Position numbers and translations under genes: made by a program. From Deinococcus roseus (GTDB taxonomy: Bacteria > Deinococcota > Deinococci > Deinococcales > Deinococcaceae), in assembly GCF_014646895.1 (NCBI RefSeq), contig NZ_BMOD01000009.1:1-64000 (forward strand): a stretch of DNA of 64,000 nt, given 5' to 3'. Every line of letters begins with the position of its first letter. Position 1 is the first letter of the stretch. The notes below the pieces were generated by a model. The model was not told where the DNA came from and did not search any database. It saw only the letters and a program-made list of their open reading frames with translations. Below, one piece after another: positions 16,817 to 25,951 of the stretch.

Positions 16817-17332
16817 TCAGTTTTTGCGAATGGTGTAGGTGTTGTTGCGGTAACTGTCATAGGAGCTGGAATTGCAGGCCGCACTGTAGTAGTTGGAGCT
16901 GACGGTCCAGCCACTGGGAATGCTGGACATGTCGCATACCCCGCTGATCTGGGTTTTTCCAGAGGTGTTGACCAGGTTGTAGGTGTTGTAGCGGTAGCTT
17001 TCGTAGGCGCTGGATTTGCAGGCACCGCTGTTGTAATAACCCGTCACCACCCAGCCGTAAGGGGGCAGCTTCACATCACAGGCTCCATTGAAGCTGCTTC
17101 TGCCCGACAGGTTTTCAATGACATAGGTGTTGTATTCGCTCCCTGCATAAGGGCTGGTCCGGCAACCATAGCTGTAAGAAATGGATGTGACGGCATATCC
17201 AGAAGGTACAGATTGAGAAGAGCACAGCACACTTCCCTGGGCAGTGATGTCAGACTGGGTGGTTTCAACTGGGATTTGCTTGCTGCATGCAGCAAGCAAC
17301 ACTCCCAGAGCAAGCAGAAGGTACTTCTTCAT
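16817..17332 (-). CDS. Small lipoprotein with three tandem Cys/Tyr-rich repeats
   Basis: 171 residues. The start at 17332 gives MKKYLLLALGVLLAAC, a clean lipoprotein signal and lipobox, with GGAG upstream; an in-frame ATG 45 nt earlier lacks this. After the signal come three repeats of about 45 residues, each with a Cys near the start, PSGY or PYGW or PSGW, a central GC or AC pair context, a YNTY motif and an NGAC, SGVC or final variant. The paired cysteines in each repeat could form disulphides outside the cytoplasm. I do not recognise a characterised family. Two palindromes upstream suggest tight regulation. Confidence 0.8.
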   Translation of the reverse strand: MKKYLLLALGVLLAACSKQIPVETTQSDITAQGSVLCSSQSVPSGYAVTSISYSYGCRTSPYAGSEYNTYVIENLSGRSSFNGACDVKLPPYGWVVTGYYNSGACKSSAYESYRYNTYNLVNTSGKTQISGVCDMSSIPSGWTVSSNYYSAACNSSSYDSYRNNTYTIRKN

Positions 17333-17366
17333 TTGGATCTCCATTCTGATTTCACACATCAGGACA

Positions 17367-17388
17367 AATATGGCCACGTGGCCATATT
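17367..17388. promoter_or_regulatory. Perfect 22-bp palindrome upstream of the repeat lipoprotein
   Basis: Arms AATATGGCCAC and its complement meet without a loop, 35 bp upstream of the lipoprotein ATG at 17332. The position suits an operator over the transcription start. Confidence 0.5.
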
Positions 17389-17411
17389 GTTGATTTTTCT
17401 GGTGAAAACCG

Positions 17412-17434
17412 ACATTTATCCTAGAGATAAATGT
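17412..17434. promoter_or_regulatory. Inverted repeat ACATTTATC/GATAAATGT
   Basis: Nine-nt arms separated by CTAGA. It lies 80-100 bp upstream of the repeat lipoprotein start, next to the 22-bp palindrome, so a second regulator site is possible. Confidence 0.4.
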
Positions 17435-17755
17435 AACAACTTTGTATCGGAATTCTCCCGATGGATGGATAGGTGGTTTCCCCAGTCCAATTCATCTCTG
17501 TGCGACCAGGGCACAAAAAGCACCTCCACCAACCTTTGTCCCACAAAAAAAGAATCTGACAGAAGAAAATTTTGATTGAACTGCTTTATTTGATTCGGTT
17601 CAAATCAAGCTGGATCGGTACAGTTTGACCAGGTGCAGAAAAACATTGAAGTGTGTGTCCAGAAGCAAAGATCTGGCCCTGACAAAACCCTGATCTGAAC
17701 CAGAATTCCAGGCAACTTGTTACCAAATTGTAATTTTTTGCATAGAATGGAAGCC

Positions 17756-17884
17756 ATGCAGATCAAGACACTGCTGGCCTTTCAACACATCCCAGAGGCA
17801 AAAACAGGTTTTTGTCTCCCTTTCACCTGCACAAAGCATGCAGAAGTGCCTCAGACGGAGCACCCCAGCATGCTTGCTGATTGA
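17756..17884 (+). CDS. Possible leaderless 42-residue ORF ahead of the GGDEF gene
   Basis: TAGAAT (17743-17748) lies 7 nt before this ATG, as in other leaderless starts in this window. The frame begins MQIKTLLAFQHIPEAKTG and ends in MLAD, with its stop 7 nt before the GGDEF start codon, which has no ribosome site of its own. It may be a leader that couples translation to the diguanylate cyclase. No family is recognised, and the protein may not be functional in itself. Confidence 0.35.
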   Translation: MQIKTLLAFQHIPEAKTGFCLPFTCTKHAEVPQTEHPSMLAD

Positions 17885-17891
17885 CCTCTGA

Positions 17892-19154
17892 ATGCTGCCC
17901 TTTCATCGCAATGCCCAATCTTCCACACAGACCACCACACCCTCCATGCCTTTTTTCAGTTTGAAGCGTCTTGCCGGGACCTTGCTGGCCCAGCCCCTGC
18001 TGCTTGCAAACCTGTTTTCCATGTTGCTGGTGCTGCTGATCTTTTTGCAGTTGCATCACCAGCATCCTCTGCAGGCCTGGATCTGGAGTGGCATCATGGC
18101 CCTTCAACTGGTGCTCCAACTTGTCACAGACCTCAGAACATCGCCTGGGGAATCGAGTCTGGGTTCACCCCGCCCATTTTTCTCCCTGGATGCCCGTCTG
18201 ACGGTGGGCTGGTCCGTGGGCAGCATCCTGATTTTCCAGCTGGGACAGCCCCACACCCTGCCTTTGCTGCACGTGACCCTGATGATTGCGGTCAGTTTGC
18301 AGGTGTGGCGGCGACCAGGGTCTTCACTGAAGCGCTCTGCCTTCCATCTGTTGCCGCTGGCCTGCCTGCTGGTCCAGTTGCTTCTGAGTCATCCTCACCA
18401 CCCCGGGCAATGGTCTGTGGCGCTGGGCTTTACAGGATGGGGAATGGCCCTGCTTTACATCCAGCAGCAAATTCGCAAACACCGCCAGAAACGTCTGGAA
18501 GAGCAAAAGCAGCACCACAAAGCCTTGCAGGAGCTGCAAACGGCCCACGATCAACTTTTGCAACGCCATGAAAAATTGCAGCGTTCCCGCCAGCGCCTGC
18601 AAGAAGCCCTGAAATCCAGCAGGCAGATGGCCTCCACCGATGAACTGACCGGCTGCCTGAACCGCCGGGGGTTGTTCCGTCACCTGCAACACCACCTGGA
18701 TCCCCTGACCTCCCAGGGTGCACTGCTGATGCTGGACCTCGATCACTTCAAGCAGATCAATGACCTGCATGGTCATCCTTTTGGTGATCTGGTGCTGAAA
18801 ACCATGGTGGAACGCATTGAAATGCTGCTGGGTTCCAGCGCCATGCTGGCCCGTTATGGCGGAGAAGAATTCCTGTGTGTGATGCCAGGGGTTTCCCTGG
18901 AAATGGCCCGCACCACCGCCGAACACCTCAGGCAGATGGTGGCCTGCGCTCCGGTGGTTGAAAACAGCCGTCTGCAATGGGTCACGGTGTCCATTGGGGT
19001 TTCCAGTTTCCATCCCGGTGAAGTCCTGCAGGTGGCCATTCAGCGGGCAGATCAGGCCATGTATCAGGCCAAGAACTCCGGGCGCAATCGGGTGCAGGTG
19101 ATGCCCACACCAGCTTCTTCCCTGCTCAGGACAGTTCCTCCTGCAGAACCCTGA
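17892..19154 (+). CDS. Membrane-bound diguanylate cyclase (GGDEF)
   Basis: 420 residues. Residues about 25-195 hold roughly six hydrophobic segments of no named sensor type. A coiled linker rich in Gln, Lys and Glu (about 195-245) leads to a GGDEF domain with DELTGCLNRRGLF at its start and the active-site loop RYGGEEF at about 321-327. It should make cyclic di-GMP from two GTP. No RxxD inhibitory site is visible upstream of the loop. ATGs at 17892 and 17946 are both possible starts; neither has a clear ribosome site. The 3' end overlaps the convergent GGDEF gene by 29 bp. Confidence 0.88.
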   Translation: MLPFHRNAQSSTQTTTPSMPFFSLKRLAGTLLAQPLLLANLFSMLLVLLIFLQLHHQHPLQAWIWSGIMALQLVLQLVTDLRTSPGESSLGSPRPFFSLDARLTVGWSVGSILIFQLGQPHTLPLLHVTLMIAVSLQVWRRPGSSLKRSAFHLLPLACLLVQLLLSHPHHPGQWSVALGFTGWGMALLYIQQQIRKHRQKRLEEQKQHHKALQELQTAHDQLLQRHEKLQRSRQRLQEALKSSRQMASTDELTGCLNRRGLFRHLQHHLDPLTSQGALLMLDLDHFKQINDLHGHPFGDLVLKTMVERIEMLLGSSAMLARYGGEEFLCVMPGVSLEMARTTAEHLRQMVACAPVVENSRLQWVTVSIGVSSFHPGEVLQVAIQRADQAMYQAKNSGRNRVQVMPTPASSLLRTVPPAEP

Positions 19155-21630
19155 AGGTGGCCCGATTGCGCCCCGCATGTTTGCTTTCATAGAGGGCTTC
19201 ATCGGAGGCCTTGATCAGCATCTGTGGGGTCACGGCATCATGGTCCTGCACCTGGGAACTGACCACCCCGATGCTGAGGGTCACACGGTCTGACACTTTG
19301 GAAAATGCGTGGGGAAGGTTCAGGTTGTAAAGTTCGTTTTGCATGCGCTGGACCAGCAATTCGGCCTGTTCGGGTCCGGTGTTGGGGAGCACCATGGCGA
19401 ATTCCTCGCCGCCATAACGGGCCACCACATCCCCTGCACGGCGGAACATGGCTTTTAATGTGGTGGCCACCTGCCGGAGGCACTGGTCCCCTTCTGGGTG
19501 GCCGTAATTGTCGTTGTAGAGCTTGAAGTGGTCGATGTCGCAGAGGATCAGGGTAAGGTACTGGCTGGTGCGTTTGGCACGACGGATTTCCAGGGCGATC
19601 ATCTCGTCAAAATGCCGGCGGTTGGAAAGCCCGGTCAGGCCATCCTGGGTCGCCAGTCGGGTGAGCATTTCGTTGGCCTCGGCCAGTTCACGGGTGCGTT
19701 CCAGGATGCGCTGTTCCAGCACGGCATTGGCTTCACGGAGTTGCTCGGCCTGGTCTGCGTTTTCTGCGTACAGGCGGGCATTGGAAAGGGTGAGGCCAGC
19801 CCGGTCTGCCATGTTTTGCAAGAGCGTCTGGTCTTCGGTGCTGTAAGGGCGGTCCTGCTCCAGACGCAGCAGGGTGATCACCCCGATGGGACGGTTCTGC
19901 ACCAGCATGGGAACCGAGATGGAGGCGTACACCTCGTGCGAATCAAAAAACGGCGAGAGTTCCTTCTTGAAGCGGTACCTGCTTTCCCTGCCTGAAATGC
20001 CATTGAGCACCACCGCAGCCCCGGAACGGAACACCTCTCCACTGAGTCCCGTGTTGACGCTCAGCAAGCGGTTTCCCAGCAGGAACTCGATCTGGTCCCG
20101 GATTTTTTCATCTGGATGGTGCACTGCCGCAAGACGGGTGTGACCGGGCTGGTCTGAGAGCAAAACCACCATGCAGAGGTCTCCGATCAGGCGCACGGAG
20201 TTTTTCACAATTGCTTGCAACACAGCATCGTTGTTGAGGCCCACATCGGCCAGTTCACGGGAAACCGTGTCGAGGATTTCCATGCGGTACAGGCGCTCGG
20301 TGCGTTCCTGCTCCACCCGTTTCTGTTCGGAGATGTCCATCATGGCCCCGATCATGCGGGCCGGATTGCCCTGGGCATCCCGCAAAACCACCCCACGGTC
20401 ATATACGTCTGCATAACTTCCGTCTGATTTGAGGAAACGGTAGTTGTGGGACCACACCGGGCTGCCTCCGGCAATGACAAACCTCAGACTGCGCCCCACC
20501 TCTGCGCGTTCATCCGGGTGAATGTGATCATCCCACTGGTCAATGTGGTCTGGCGCTGCACCATGCCCGAACACCACCGAGTAATTCTCGTTCCACCAGA
20601 GCCTGTCGGTTTGCAAGTCCCAGTCCCACATCACATCACTGGTGACCTTTGAGACGATCTCGAAGCGCTCGTAGCTTTCCCGCAGGTCTTTTTCGGCCTG
20701 CATGCGCACGGTGATGTCACGCAGGAACATGATCACGCTGTCCTCGTTCAGGGAGACCACACGAGACTCAAAAATGCGCAATCCCTGGCTGGGATGCCGG
20801 AATTCCATCTCGAAGGTCTGCATGCCATAGCCCGAAAGGGACCAGCTGATCGCCTGCATGGTCTGGTCGGTGCTTCTGGAGGTCAGAAATTCCTGCACCC
20901 TTTTGCGCAGCAGGGCTTCTGGGCGGGTGGGCCAGTTGGCCTGTTCTCCGATGCTGACGTCCAGAATCATGCCGTCCGGGGAGAGGCGAAACACGATGTC
21001 TGGCAGGGCTTCCAGAATGGCACGGTTGCGGGCCTCAGAGGTCTCGAAGGCCCGGTGGGTTTTCTCCTTCTGCTGGGCCGCTTCTTTCACGGCAGCTTCA
21101 CTGCGGTTGAACAGCAAGAGCATGGCCCGTTGCAGCAGCACCGCCGTCAGCAGGATCAGGATTTCGGTGAGCCAGATGGAGGGTGGGGGGTGCCTGAATT
21201 CAAAATGCAGCACCCCGGTTTGTTGCAAAGTCAGGACCACCAGCACAGCAGCCAGCGCAAGACCTCCGTATGCCCAGCCTTGCCGTCTGCCCAGCAAGAT
21301 GAACGCTGCAGCCACCAGCAACACCCAGGCCCCCAGCAGCGGTGAAAACACCCCGGTGATGCTCACCATGAACACCAGCAGCATCAGGCCCATGCCCCCC
21401 AGTGCAGTGATGGTGGTCCAGTACAGGGATTTCCCTTTGGAGGGCAGGTAGACCACACCACACAGGGCTCCCAGCAGCAGCATGCCTGCAAACCACAACC
21501 AGGAGGTGTAGCTGTCGTAAATGAATTGCAATGCACCCAGGGCTGCAATCACTTCAAAGAGCAGCACCAGCATCCAGGGAGACAGCCTGGGTTGTGGAGC
21601 GGGAGTGGAAGGAATCATGGCTTCTGTCAC
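19126..21630 (-). CDS. Membrane sensor with PAS, PAS, GAF and GGDEF domains
   Basis: 834 residues, apparently a diguanylate cyclase. About six or seven membrane helices fill residues 18-165. PAS domains follow at about 200-310 (RNRAILEALPDIVFRLSPDG) and 330-440 (WDLQTDRLWWNENYSVVFG). A GAF domain spans about 465-620 (VLLLS..., SVPMLVQNRPIGVITLL). A coiled segment then joins a GGDEF domain, with DGLTGLSNRRHFDEMI and the intact loop RYGGEEF (GGEEF at about 739-743). The start is GTG, with AAAGGT a few nt upstream. The tail-to-tail overlap with the previous cyclase gene makes their mRNAs complementary over 29 nt. Confidence 0.9.
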   Translation of the reverse strand: MTEAMIPSTPAPQPRLSPWMLVLLFEVIAALGALQFIYDSYTSWLWFAGMLLLGALCGVVYLPSKGKSLYWTTITALGGMGLMLLVFMVSITGVFSPLLGAWVLLVAAAFILLGRRQGWAYGGLALAAVLVVLTLQQTGVLHFEFRHPPPSIWLTEILILLTAVLLQRAMLLLFNRSEAAVKEAAQQKEKTHRAFETSEARNRAILEALPDIVFRLSPDGMILDVSIGEQANWPTRPEALLRKRVQEFLTSRSTDQTMQAISWSLSGYGMQTFEMEFRHPSQGLRIFESRVVSLNEDSVIMFLRDITVRMQAEKDLRESYERFEIVSKVTSDVMWDWDLQTDRLWWNENYSVVFGHGAAPDHIDQWDDHIHPDERAEVGRSLRFVIAGGSPVWSHNYRFLKSDGSYADVYDRGVVLRDAQGNPARMIGAMMDISEQKRVEQERTERLYRMEILDTVSRELADVGLNNDAVLQAIVKNSVRLIGDLCMVVLLSDQPGHTRLAAVHHPDEKIRDQIEFLLGNRLLSVNTGLSGEVFRSGAAVVLNGISGRESRYRFKKELSPFFDSHEVYASISVPMLVQNRPIGVITLLRLEQDRPYSTEDQTLLQNMADRAGLTLSNARLYAENADQAEQLREANAVLEQRILERTRELAEANEMLTRLATQDGLTGLSNRRHFDEMIALEIRRAKRTSQYLTLILCDIDHFKLYNDNYGHPEGDQCLRQVATTLKAMFRRAGDVVARYGGEEFAMVLPNTGPEQAELLVQRMQNELYNLNLPHAFSKVSDRVTLSIGVVSSQVQDHDAVTPQMLIKASDEALYESKHAGRNRATFRVLQEELS

Positions 21631-22030
21631 CTGACCTTTGGGGTCTGTTGAACATCATGCAAGACGGGGAGAAGCACCTGAAAAGCAGGCCGAAGGGATC
21701 TGCCCAGTGGGAAGTGATAACAATTGTAACACCCTGGGTGGATTCTTGTGGATTCTGGCTGTCTTTTCTGAGCTCCAGCTCCCTGAGGCAAACGTTTGCA
21801 CGATCTGACTGCCCAATGTGCTATAAACTAAAATTCAGTCACATGGTTCGGTTTTTTGGTCAGCTTGAACGGTTTTGCAGGTCCTCTTGGGACAGAGGCC
21901 CTGTCAGACGGTTGCTGTTCTGGCACCTCCGGTTTTCCAGCCCCTCAACTTTGCAGTGCCCCCGCCTTCCTGAAGCCTGGCAAGATGCGTGTGTTGCAAC
22001 ATCTCAACTTCTGAAAGCAGGAACTTGACC
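21631..22030. other. Divergent promoter region of the LacI regulator
   Basis: About 400 bp without a supported gene. It holds the GCAAACGTTTGC palindrome and a TATAAA element at 21822-21827. The rest shows no structure I could interpret. Confidence 0.5.
21788..21799. promoter_or_regulatory. LacI-type operator GCAAACGTTTGC
   Basis: Perfect 12-bp palindrome with the central CG of LacI/GalR operators, about 230 bp upstream of the LacI gene and 23 bp before a TATAAA element. A copy with one mismatch (GAAAACGTTTGC) lies upstream of the orphan binding protein at 56610-56621. It differs from the CGAATCGATTCG sites downstream. Confidence 0.5.
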
Positions 22031-23110
22031 ATGTCCAAAACCCCTGAAAAAACATCTGGGAAAACCCCCGGCAAAACCCCTGGCAAGTATGCCACCATTC
22101 AGGATGTTGCTGCCCGTGCAGGGGTCTCCCCTTCCACGGTGTCTTATGTCCTGAGCGGCAAACGCAGCATCAGCGAAACCACCCGCCAGAAGGTGCTGCA
22201 AACCATCGAGGAGATGAACTACACCGCCAGCAGTCTGGGCCAGCGCATGCGGCAGGGCAAAACCCACAGCATCGGGGTGGCCAGTCCGGCACTGAGGGCC
22301 AATGACTGGAGCTTGCCCGAGTTTTTCGGCTCCATTGCAGGGGCCGCCGGAATGCACGATTACACGGCGGGTTTCTTTGTGGACCGCACCCCCCAGCAAC
22401 TGGTGGAGCTGGGAAAAAGCCGTTTTGTGGATGGTTTTCTTTTGATCGACACCACGGCAGAAGACCCCAGGGTGGAAGCCCTGAAAGCACACCACATTCC
22501 TTTTGTGGTGATCGGGCGCGTGCGGGACAACACCGGCATCACTTTTGTGGATTTCGAGTTTGAGCAGGTGATGCAGGCCGCCTTTCGCCACCTGTCCGAA
22601 CTGGGGCATAAAAAAATTGCCTACCACCGCCTGCCCGACCGCACCAGCCAGGACATCAACAACGGCTTTTACATCCAGGACAGCCTGGAGCAGGCCAAAA
22701 AGGAATTCAACATGCAGGTTGTTGAGCAGATTGTTCCGATGTACCGGGATGAGGCTTTCACAGCCACGCTGGATGTGCTGGACCACCACCCGGACGTGAC
22801 TGCCATCATTGCCCACAACCACATCGAGACACTGCACGCCCTGCATGAACGGCATGTGCGGGTTCCAGAGGAGATCTCGGTGGTGGGGATCACCACAGCG
22901 GTGGCGGCAGAGGGCTGCATCCCGCCCCTGACCAGTGTGGATGTGCCGATTTCTGCAATGACAAAACTGGCTGTGGACCAGCTGATTCGCATCATTGGCG
23001 GGGAAGCACCGCTAGACAATGTAATCAAGCCTGCCCACCTGATTGCCCGCAAGAGCACGTCTGCACCGATGGAAAGCAAACTGGTGGGGTCGGTTTCAGA
23101 ACATTTTTAG
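22031..23110 (+). CDS. LacI family transcriptional regulator of the adjacent carbohydrate locus
   Basis: 359 residues. A basic, repetitive N-terminal extension (KTSGKTPGKTPGK) precedes the helix-turn-helix YATIQDVAARAGVSPSTVSY and hinge, then a periplasmic-binding-protein-like effector domain with VIGRVRDNTGITFVDFEF and the C-terminal TSVDVPISAMTKLAVDQLI. It should repress until a sugar binds. I chose the ATG at 22031, which has AGGAA upstream, over an earlier one at 21989. Two CGAATCGATTCG-like palindromes lie between this gene and the GH31 gene, with more before the transporter and the aldo/keto reductase. This gene is the likely reader of those sites; direct proof is absent. Confidence 0.9.
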   Translation: MSKTPEKTSGKTPGKTPGKYATIQDVAARAGVSPSTVSYVLSGKRSISETTRQKVLQTIEEMNYTASSLGQRMRQGKTHSIGVASPALRANDWSLPEFFGSIAGAAGMHDYTAGFFVDRTPQQLVELGKSRFVDGFLLIDTTAEDPRVEALKAHHIPFVVIGRVRDNTGITFVDFEFEQVMQAAFRHLSELGHKKIAYHRLPDRTSQDINNGFYIQDSLEQAKKEFNMQVVEQIVPMYRDEAFTATLDVLDHHPDVTAIIAHNHIETLHALHERHVRVPEEISVVGITTAVAAEGCIPPLTSVDVPISAMTKLAVDQLIRIIGGEAPLDNVIKPAHLIARKSTSAPMESKLVGSVSEHF

Positions 23111-23147
23111 ACCGGGTCTGGGTTGGGAAGGTTAAAGGCTGCATGCC

Positions 23148-23174
23148 TTGACAATCGAATCGATTCGATATTAA
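23148..23174 (+). promoter_or_regulatory. Promoter with abutting LacI-type operator, site 1
   Basis: TTGACA (23148-23153) is followed at once by the perfect 16-bp palindrome ATCGAATCGATTCGAT (23154-23169) and then TATTAA. A repressor here would block RNA polymerase directly. It lies about 210 bp upstream of the GH31 gene. Confidence 0.75.
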
Positions 23175-23264
23175 CATGGGATCAACCAAAAAACCGCCGA
23201 CAGAACGCCGATGGCATCGTGTCCAGTCCTGATGTTCCGCCAGCATGGCAAGGAGGTTTCACCA

Positions 23265-23280
23265 TTCGAATCGATTCGCC
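23265..23280. promoter_or_regulatory. LacI-type operator, site 2
   Basis: ATTCGAATCGATTCGC, core palindrome CGAATCGATTCG at 23267-23278, about 113 bp downstream of site 1 (centre to centre), between the promoter and the GH31 start. Spacing could allow looping or a roadblock. Confidence 0.65.
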
Positions 23281-23379
23281 AAAAATCCCAGAGGAGGTTC
23301 GTCTGGTGGTTCCCATCCCAAAGTTCATGCCTTTCGCTGTCTCCTCCGCCTTCTCTTCTTTCAAAAACCCGAGGTTCCG

Positions 23380-25635
23380 ATGAAGTTCACCGATGGAAAC
23401 TGGCTGCTGCAGCCAGGCATCAAAGCCCATTACCCCGCAGAGGTGTTCGAGGCCGACAAAAAGCCTGCCGAGCTCGAACTCTACGCCCCCACCCGCCACA
23501 TCCGCCACCGTGGAGACACCCTGGAAGGCCCGGTGCTGACCATCCGCCTGTCCTCTCCTTTAGAAGATGTGATCCGGGTGCGCATCAGCCACTTTGAAGG
23601 GGTCAAAAATCCCGGTCCCAGCTTTCCCCTTTTTGAGGAAGACATTGTGCCAGACATCCAATTGGATGCCAGGACCGCCAGCCTGAGTGCTGGAAGGCTG
23701 ACTGCACGCATCAACCGCGAGCATTATGGTCTGGAATTTGTGGCAGATGGGAAAGTCATCACGCGCAGCCCTTCACGCGGCACCGGGTACATCAGAAGCG
23801 AAACAGATGGCGCCTTCGTGCACGAGCAACTGACCCTGGGTGTGGGCGAACTGGTTTATGGTCTGGGAGAGCGTTTCACTTCCTTTGTGAAAAACGGCCA
23901 GACCGTGAGCATCTGGAACCGGGACGGCGGCACGGGCAGCGATCAGGCCTACAAAAACGTGCCTTTCTACCTGACCAACCACGGGTACGGTGTGTTTGTG
24001 AACCAGCCCGAGGAGGTGTCCTTCGAGGTCGCCACCGAGAAGGTTTCACGGGTGCAGTTCAGTGTTTCTGGTGAGAGCCTGGACTACTTCGTGATTTATG
24101 GCCCCACCCCCAGAGAGATTCTGGAAAAATACACCCGCCTGACCGGAAAACCTGCCTTGCCCCCGGCCTGGAGTTTTGGCCTGTGGCTGACCACTTCGTT
24201 CACCACCAGCTACGACGAGGACACCGTCAACAGCTTCCTGGACGGCATGGCCGAGCGGGATCTGCCGCTTTCGGTCTTTCACTTTGACTGCTTCTGGATG
24301 CGGGCTTTCAGGTGGTGTGACTTCGAGTGGGACCCTGAGGTGTTCCCCGATCCCGAAGCCATGCTGACCCGCCTGCACGAACGTGGCCTGAAGGTCTGCG
24401 TGTGGATCAACCCCTACATCGCCCAGCGCTCTCCCCTGTTTGCAGAAGCTGCCCAGAAAGGCTACCTGCTGAAACGCAAAGACGGCAGTGTGTGGCAGTG
24501 GGACCTCTGGCAACCTGGCATGGGCATCGTGGATTTCACCAACCCGGAGGCCGCAGAGTGGTTCGCAGCCCATTTGAAACGCCTGACCCGCATGGGCGTG
24601 GACAGCTTCAAAACCGATTTCGGAGAGCGCATTCCCACCGAGGACGTGGCCTGGTTCGATGGCAGCGACCCCCAGAAGATGCACAACTTCTACCCCTACA
24701 TCTACAACAAAGTGGTCTTTGAGGCCCTGCAGGATGAACTGGGAGAGGCTGCACTCTTTGCCCGTTCTGCCACCGCCGGGTGCCAGCAGTTCCCGGTGCA
24801 CTGGGGCGGCGACTGTGACTCCACCTTTGAGAGCATGGCCGAAAGCCTGCGGGGAGGCCTCTCCCTGACCCTTTCCGGGTTCGGGTACTGGAGCCACGAC
24901 ATCGGCGGCTTTGAAGGGATGCCCCCTGCAGAACTGTACAAACGCTGGATTGCCTTTGGCCTGATGGGGTCGCACAGCAGGCTGCACGGGTCCACGAGTT
25001 ACCGGGTGCCCTGGCTGTTCGATCAGGAGGCCGTGGACGTGCTGAGGCGCTTCTCTCACCTGAAAAACCGCCTGATGCCCCACCTGTTTCAGGAGGCCGT
25101 GCACACCAGCCAGACCGGAATCCCCATGATGCGGGCCATGCTGCTGGAGTTCCCCGAGGACCCCGCCACCCACACCCTGGACCGCCAGTACATGCTGGGC
25201 TCTTCCCTGCTGGTGGCCCCGGTGTTCAATGCAGAGAATGTGGCAGAATATTACGTCCCAGAAGGCATCTGGACCGATCTTCTGACCAGCAGGACCGTGC
25301 AGGGTGGGCGCTGGATCCGCGAAGAACATGATTTCTTCAGCATGCCTTTGCTGGTGAAACCCGGCTCCCTGCTGGTCACGGGCAGCGTGGAAACCCGCGC
25401 AGATTATGACTACGGAGACGCTGCTGTGCTGACCATCTACCAGCTTGCAGACGGCCAGAGCGCCACCGCCACCGTGCCCACCCTGACCGGCGAAGCAGAT
25501 TACACCGTGACCGTCACCCGTGAAGGGGATGCATACCGTGCAGAGCACTCTGGCAATGTGCGCCCTTACACCCTCAGGCTGGCAGGCAGCGAGGAGCCTG
25601 TGAAAGTGCTGCAAGCCGAGGCTGTTCCGCTTTGA
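23380..25635 (+). CDS. yicI: GH31 alpha-xylosidase (YicI type)
   Basis: 751 residues, close to the 772 of E. coli YicI. It should remove non-reducing alpha-1,6-xylose from xyloglucan oligosaccharides. The nucleophile Asp413 is in SFKTDFGERIP and the acid/base Asp478 in HWGGDCDSTFESMAESLRG; their spacing matches YicI. CFWMR near 300 and WNRDGG near 190 are further markers of the alpha-xylosidase branch. There is no signal peptide, so it works in the cytoplasm on imported oligosaccharides. The ATG at 23380 has GAGG upstream and begins the conserved fold; the open frame extends 135 nt further up but crosses operator site 2. It is the first structural gene after the LacI regulator. Confidence 0.92.
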   Translation: MKFTDGNWLLQPGIKAHYPAEVFEADKKPAELELYAPTRHIRHRGDTLEGPVLTIRLSSPLEDVIRVRISHFEGVKNPGPSFPLFEEDIVPDIQLDARTASLSAGRLTARINREHYGLEFVADGKVITRSPSRGTGYIRSETDGAFVHEQLTLGVGELVYGLGERFTSFVKNGQTVSIWNRDGGTGSDQAYKNVPFYLTNHGYGVFVNQPEEVSFEVATEKVSRVQFSVSGESLDYFVIYGPTPREILEKYTRLTGKPALPPAWSFGLWLTTSFTTSYDEDTVNSFLDGMAERDLPLSVFHFDCFWMRAFRWCDFEWDPEVFPDPEAMLTRLHERGLKVCVWINPYIAQRSPLFAEAAQKGYLLKRKDGSVWQWDLWQPGMGIVDFTNPEAAEWFAAHLKRLTRMGVDSFKTDFGERIPTEDVAWFDGSDPQKMHNFYPYIYNKVVFEALQDELGEAALFARSATAGCQQFPVHWGGDCDSTFESMAESLRGGLSLTLSGFGYWSHDIGGFEGMPPAELYKRWIAFGLMGSHSRLHGSTSYRVPWLFDQEAVDVLRRFSHLKNRLMPHLFQEAVHTSQTGIPMMRAMLLEFPEDPATHTLDRQYMLGSSLLVAPVFNAENVAEYYVPEGIWTDLLTSRTVQGGRWIREEHDFFSMPLLVKPGSLLVTGSVETRADYDYGDAAVLTIYQLADGQSATATVPTLTGEADYTVTVTREGDAYRAEHSGNVRPYTLRLAGSEEPVKVLQAEAVPL

Positions 25636-25951
25636 TGTTCCTGTGGGCTGGGAGGGCAACCCTTTGGCCTTCCCCCCACACAAACCAAATTCAGGTGTCT
25701 GGTGGATTTCACAGCAGCAGGCCTGACTCTTGTTTAGCACTAAACAGCCAAAAACGAGGTCCCAGATGCATTTAAGAACGCACACAGCTGTACAGAAAAT
25801 CATTGACAATCGAACCGTTTCGATAGTATGCTTTGAACAGTTCTTTCAAACTTTCTGTGGCCAGAGCAAACACGCCGGGCCGTCTTTCAGGCTGGCTTTT
25901 TAAGCCATGTCCCTCCCAGACGACCCCCCACCTGCACAAGGAGGCAGGCAC
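25636..25951. other. Intergenic region with transporter promoter
   Basis: No gene seen. It contains the promoter and operator site 3. A frame from 25907 reads into the permease but an in-frame ATG at 25952 has a far better ribosome site. Confidence 0.6.
25803..25829 (+). promoter_or_regulatory. Promoter with abutting LacI-type operator, site 3
   Basis: TTGACA (25803-25808) followed by ATCGAACCGTTTCGAT (25809-25824), a near-palindrome with the same outer arms as site 1, then TAGTAT. The layout matches site 1 and would place the transporter genes under the same repressor. Confidence 0.7.

Larger units (their letters stand above)
17333..17755. other. Intergenic region with two palindromes
   Basis: No gene was seen apart from the short leaderless frame starting at 17756. 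The lipoprotein promoter side carries the palindromes listed separately; the rest is AT-rich with no other structure I could support. Confidence 0.5.

Noticed and set aside
23245..23379. N-terminal extension of the GH31 frame
   Set aside because: It would translate across operator site 2, shows no homology-like features and lacks the GAGG site that precedes 23380.
24046..25809. 587-codon minus-strand frame opposite the GH31 gene
   Set aside because: A shadow of biased codon use; the plus-strand frame carries all GH31 catalytic motifs.
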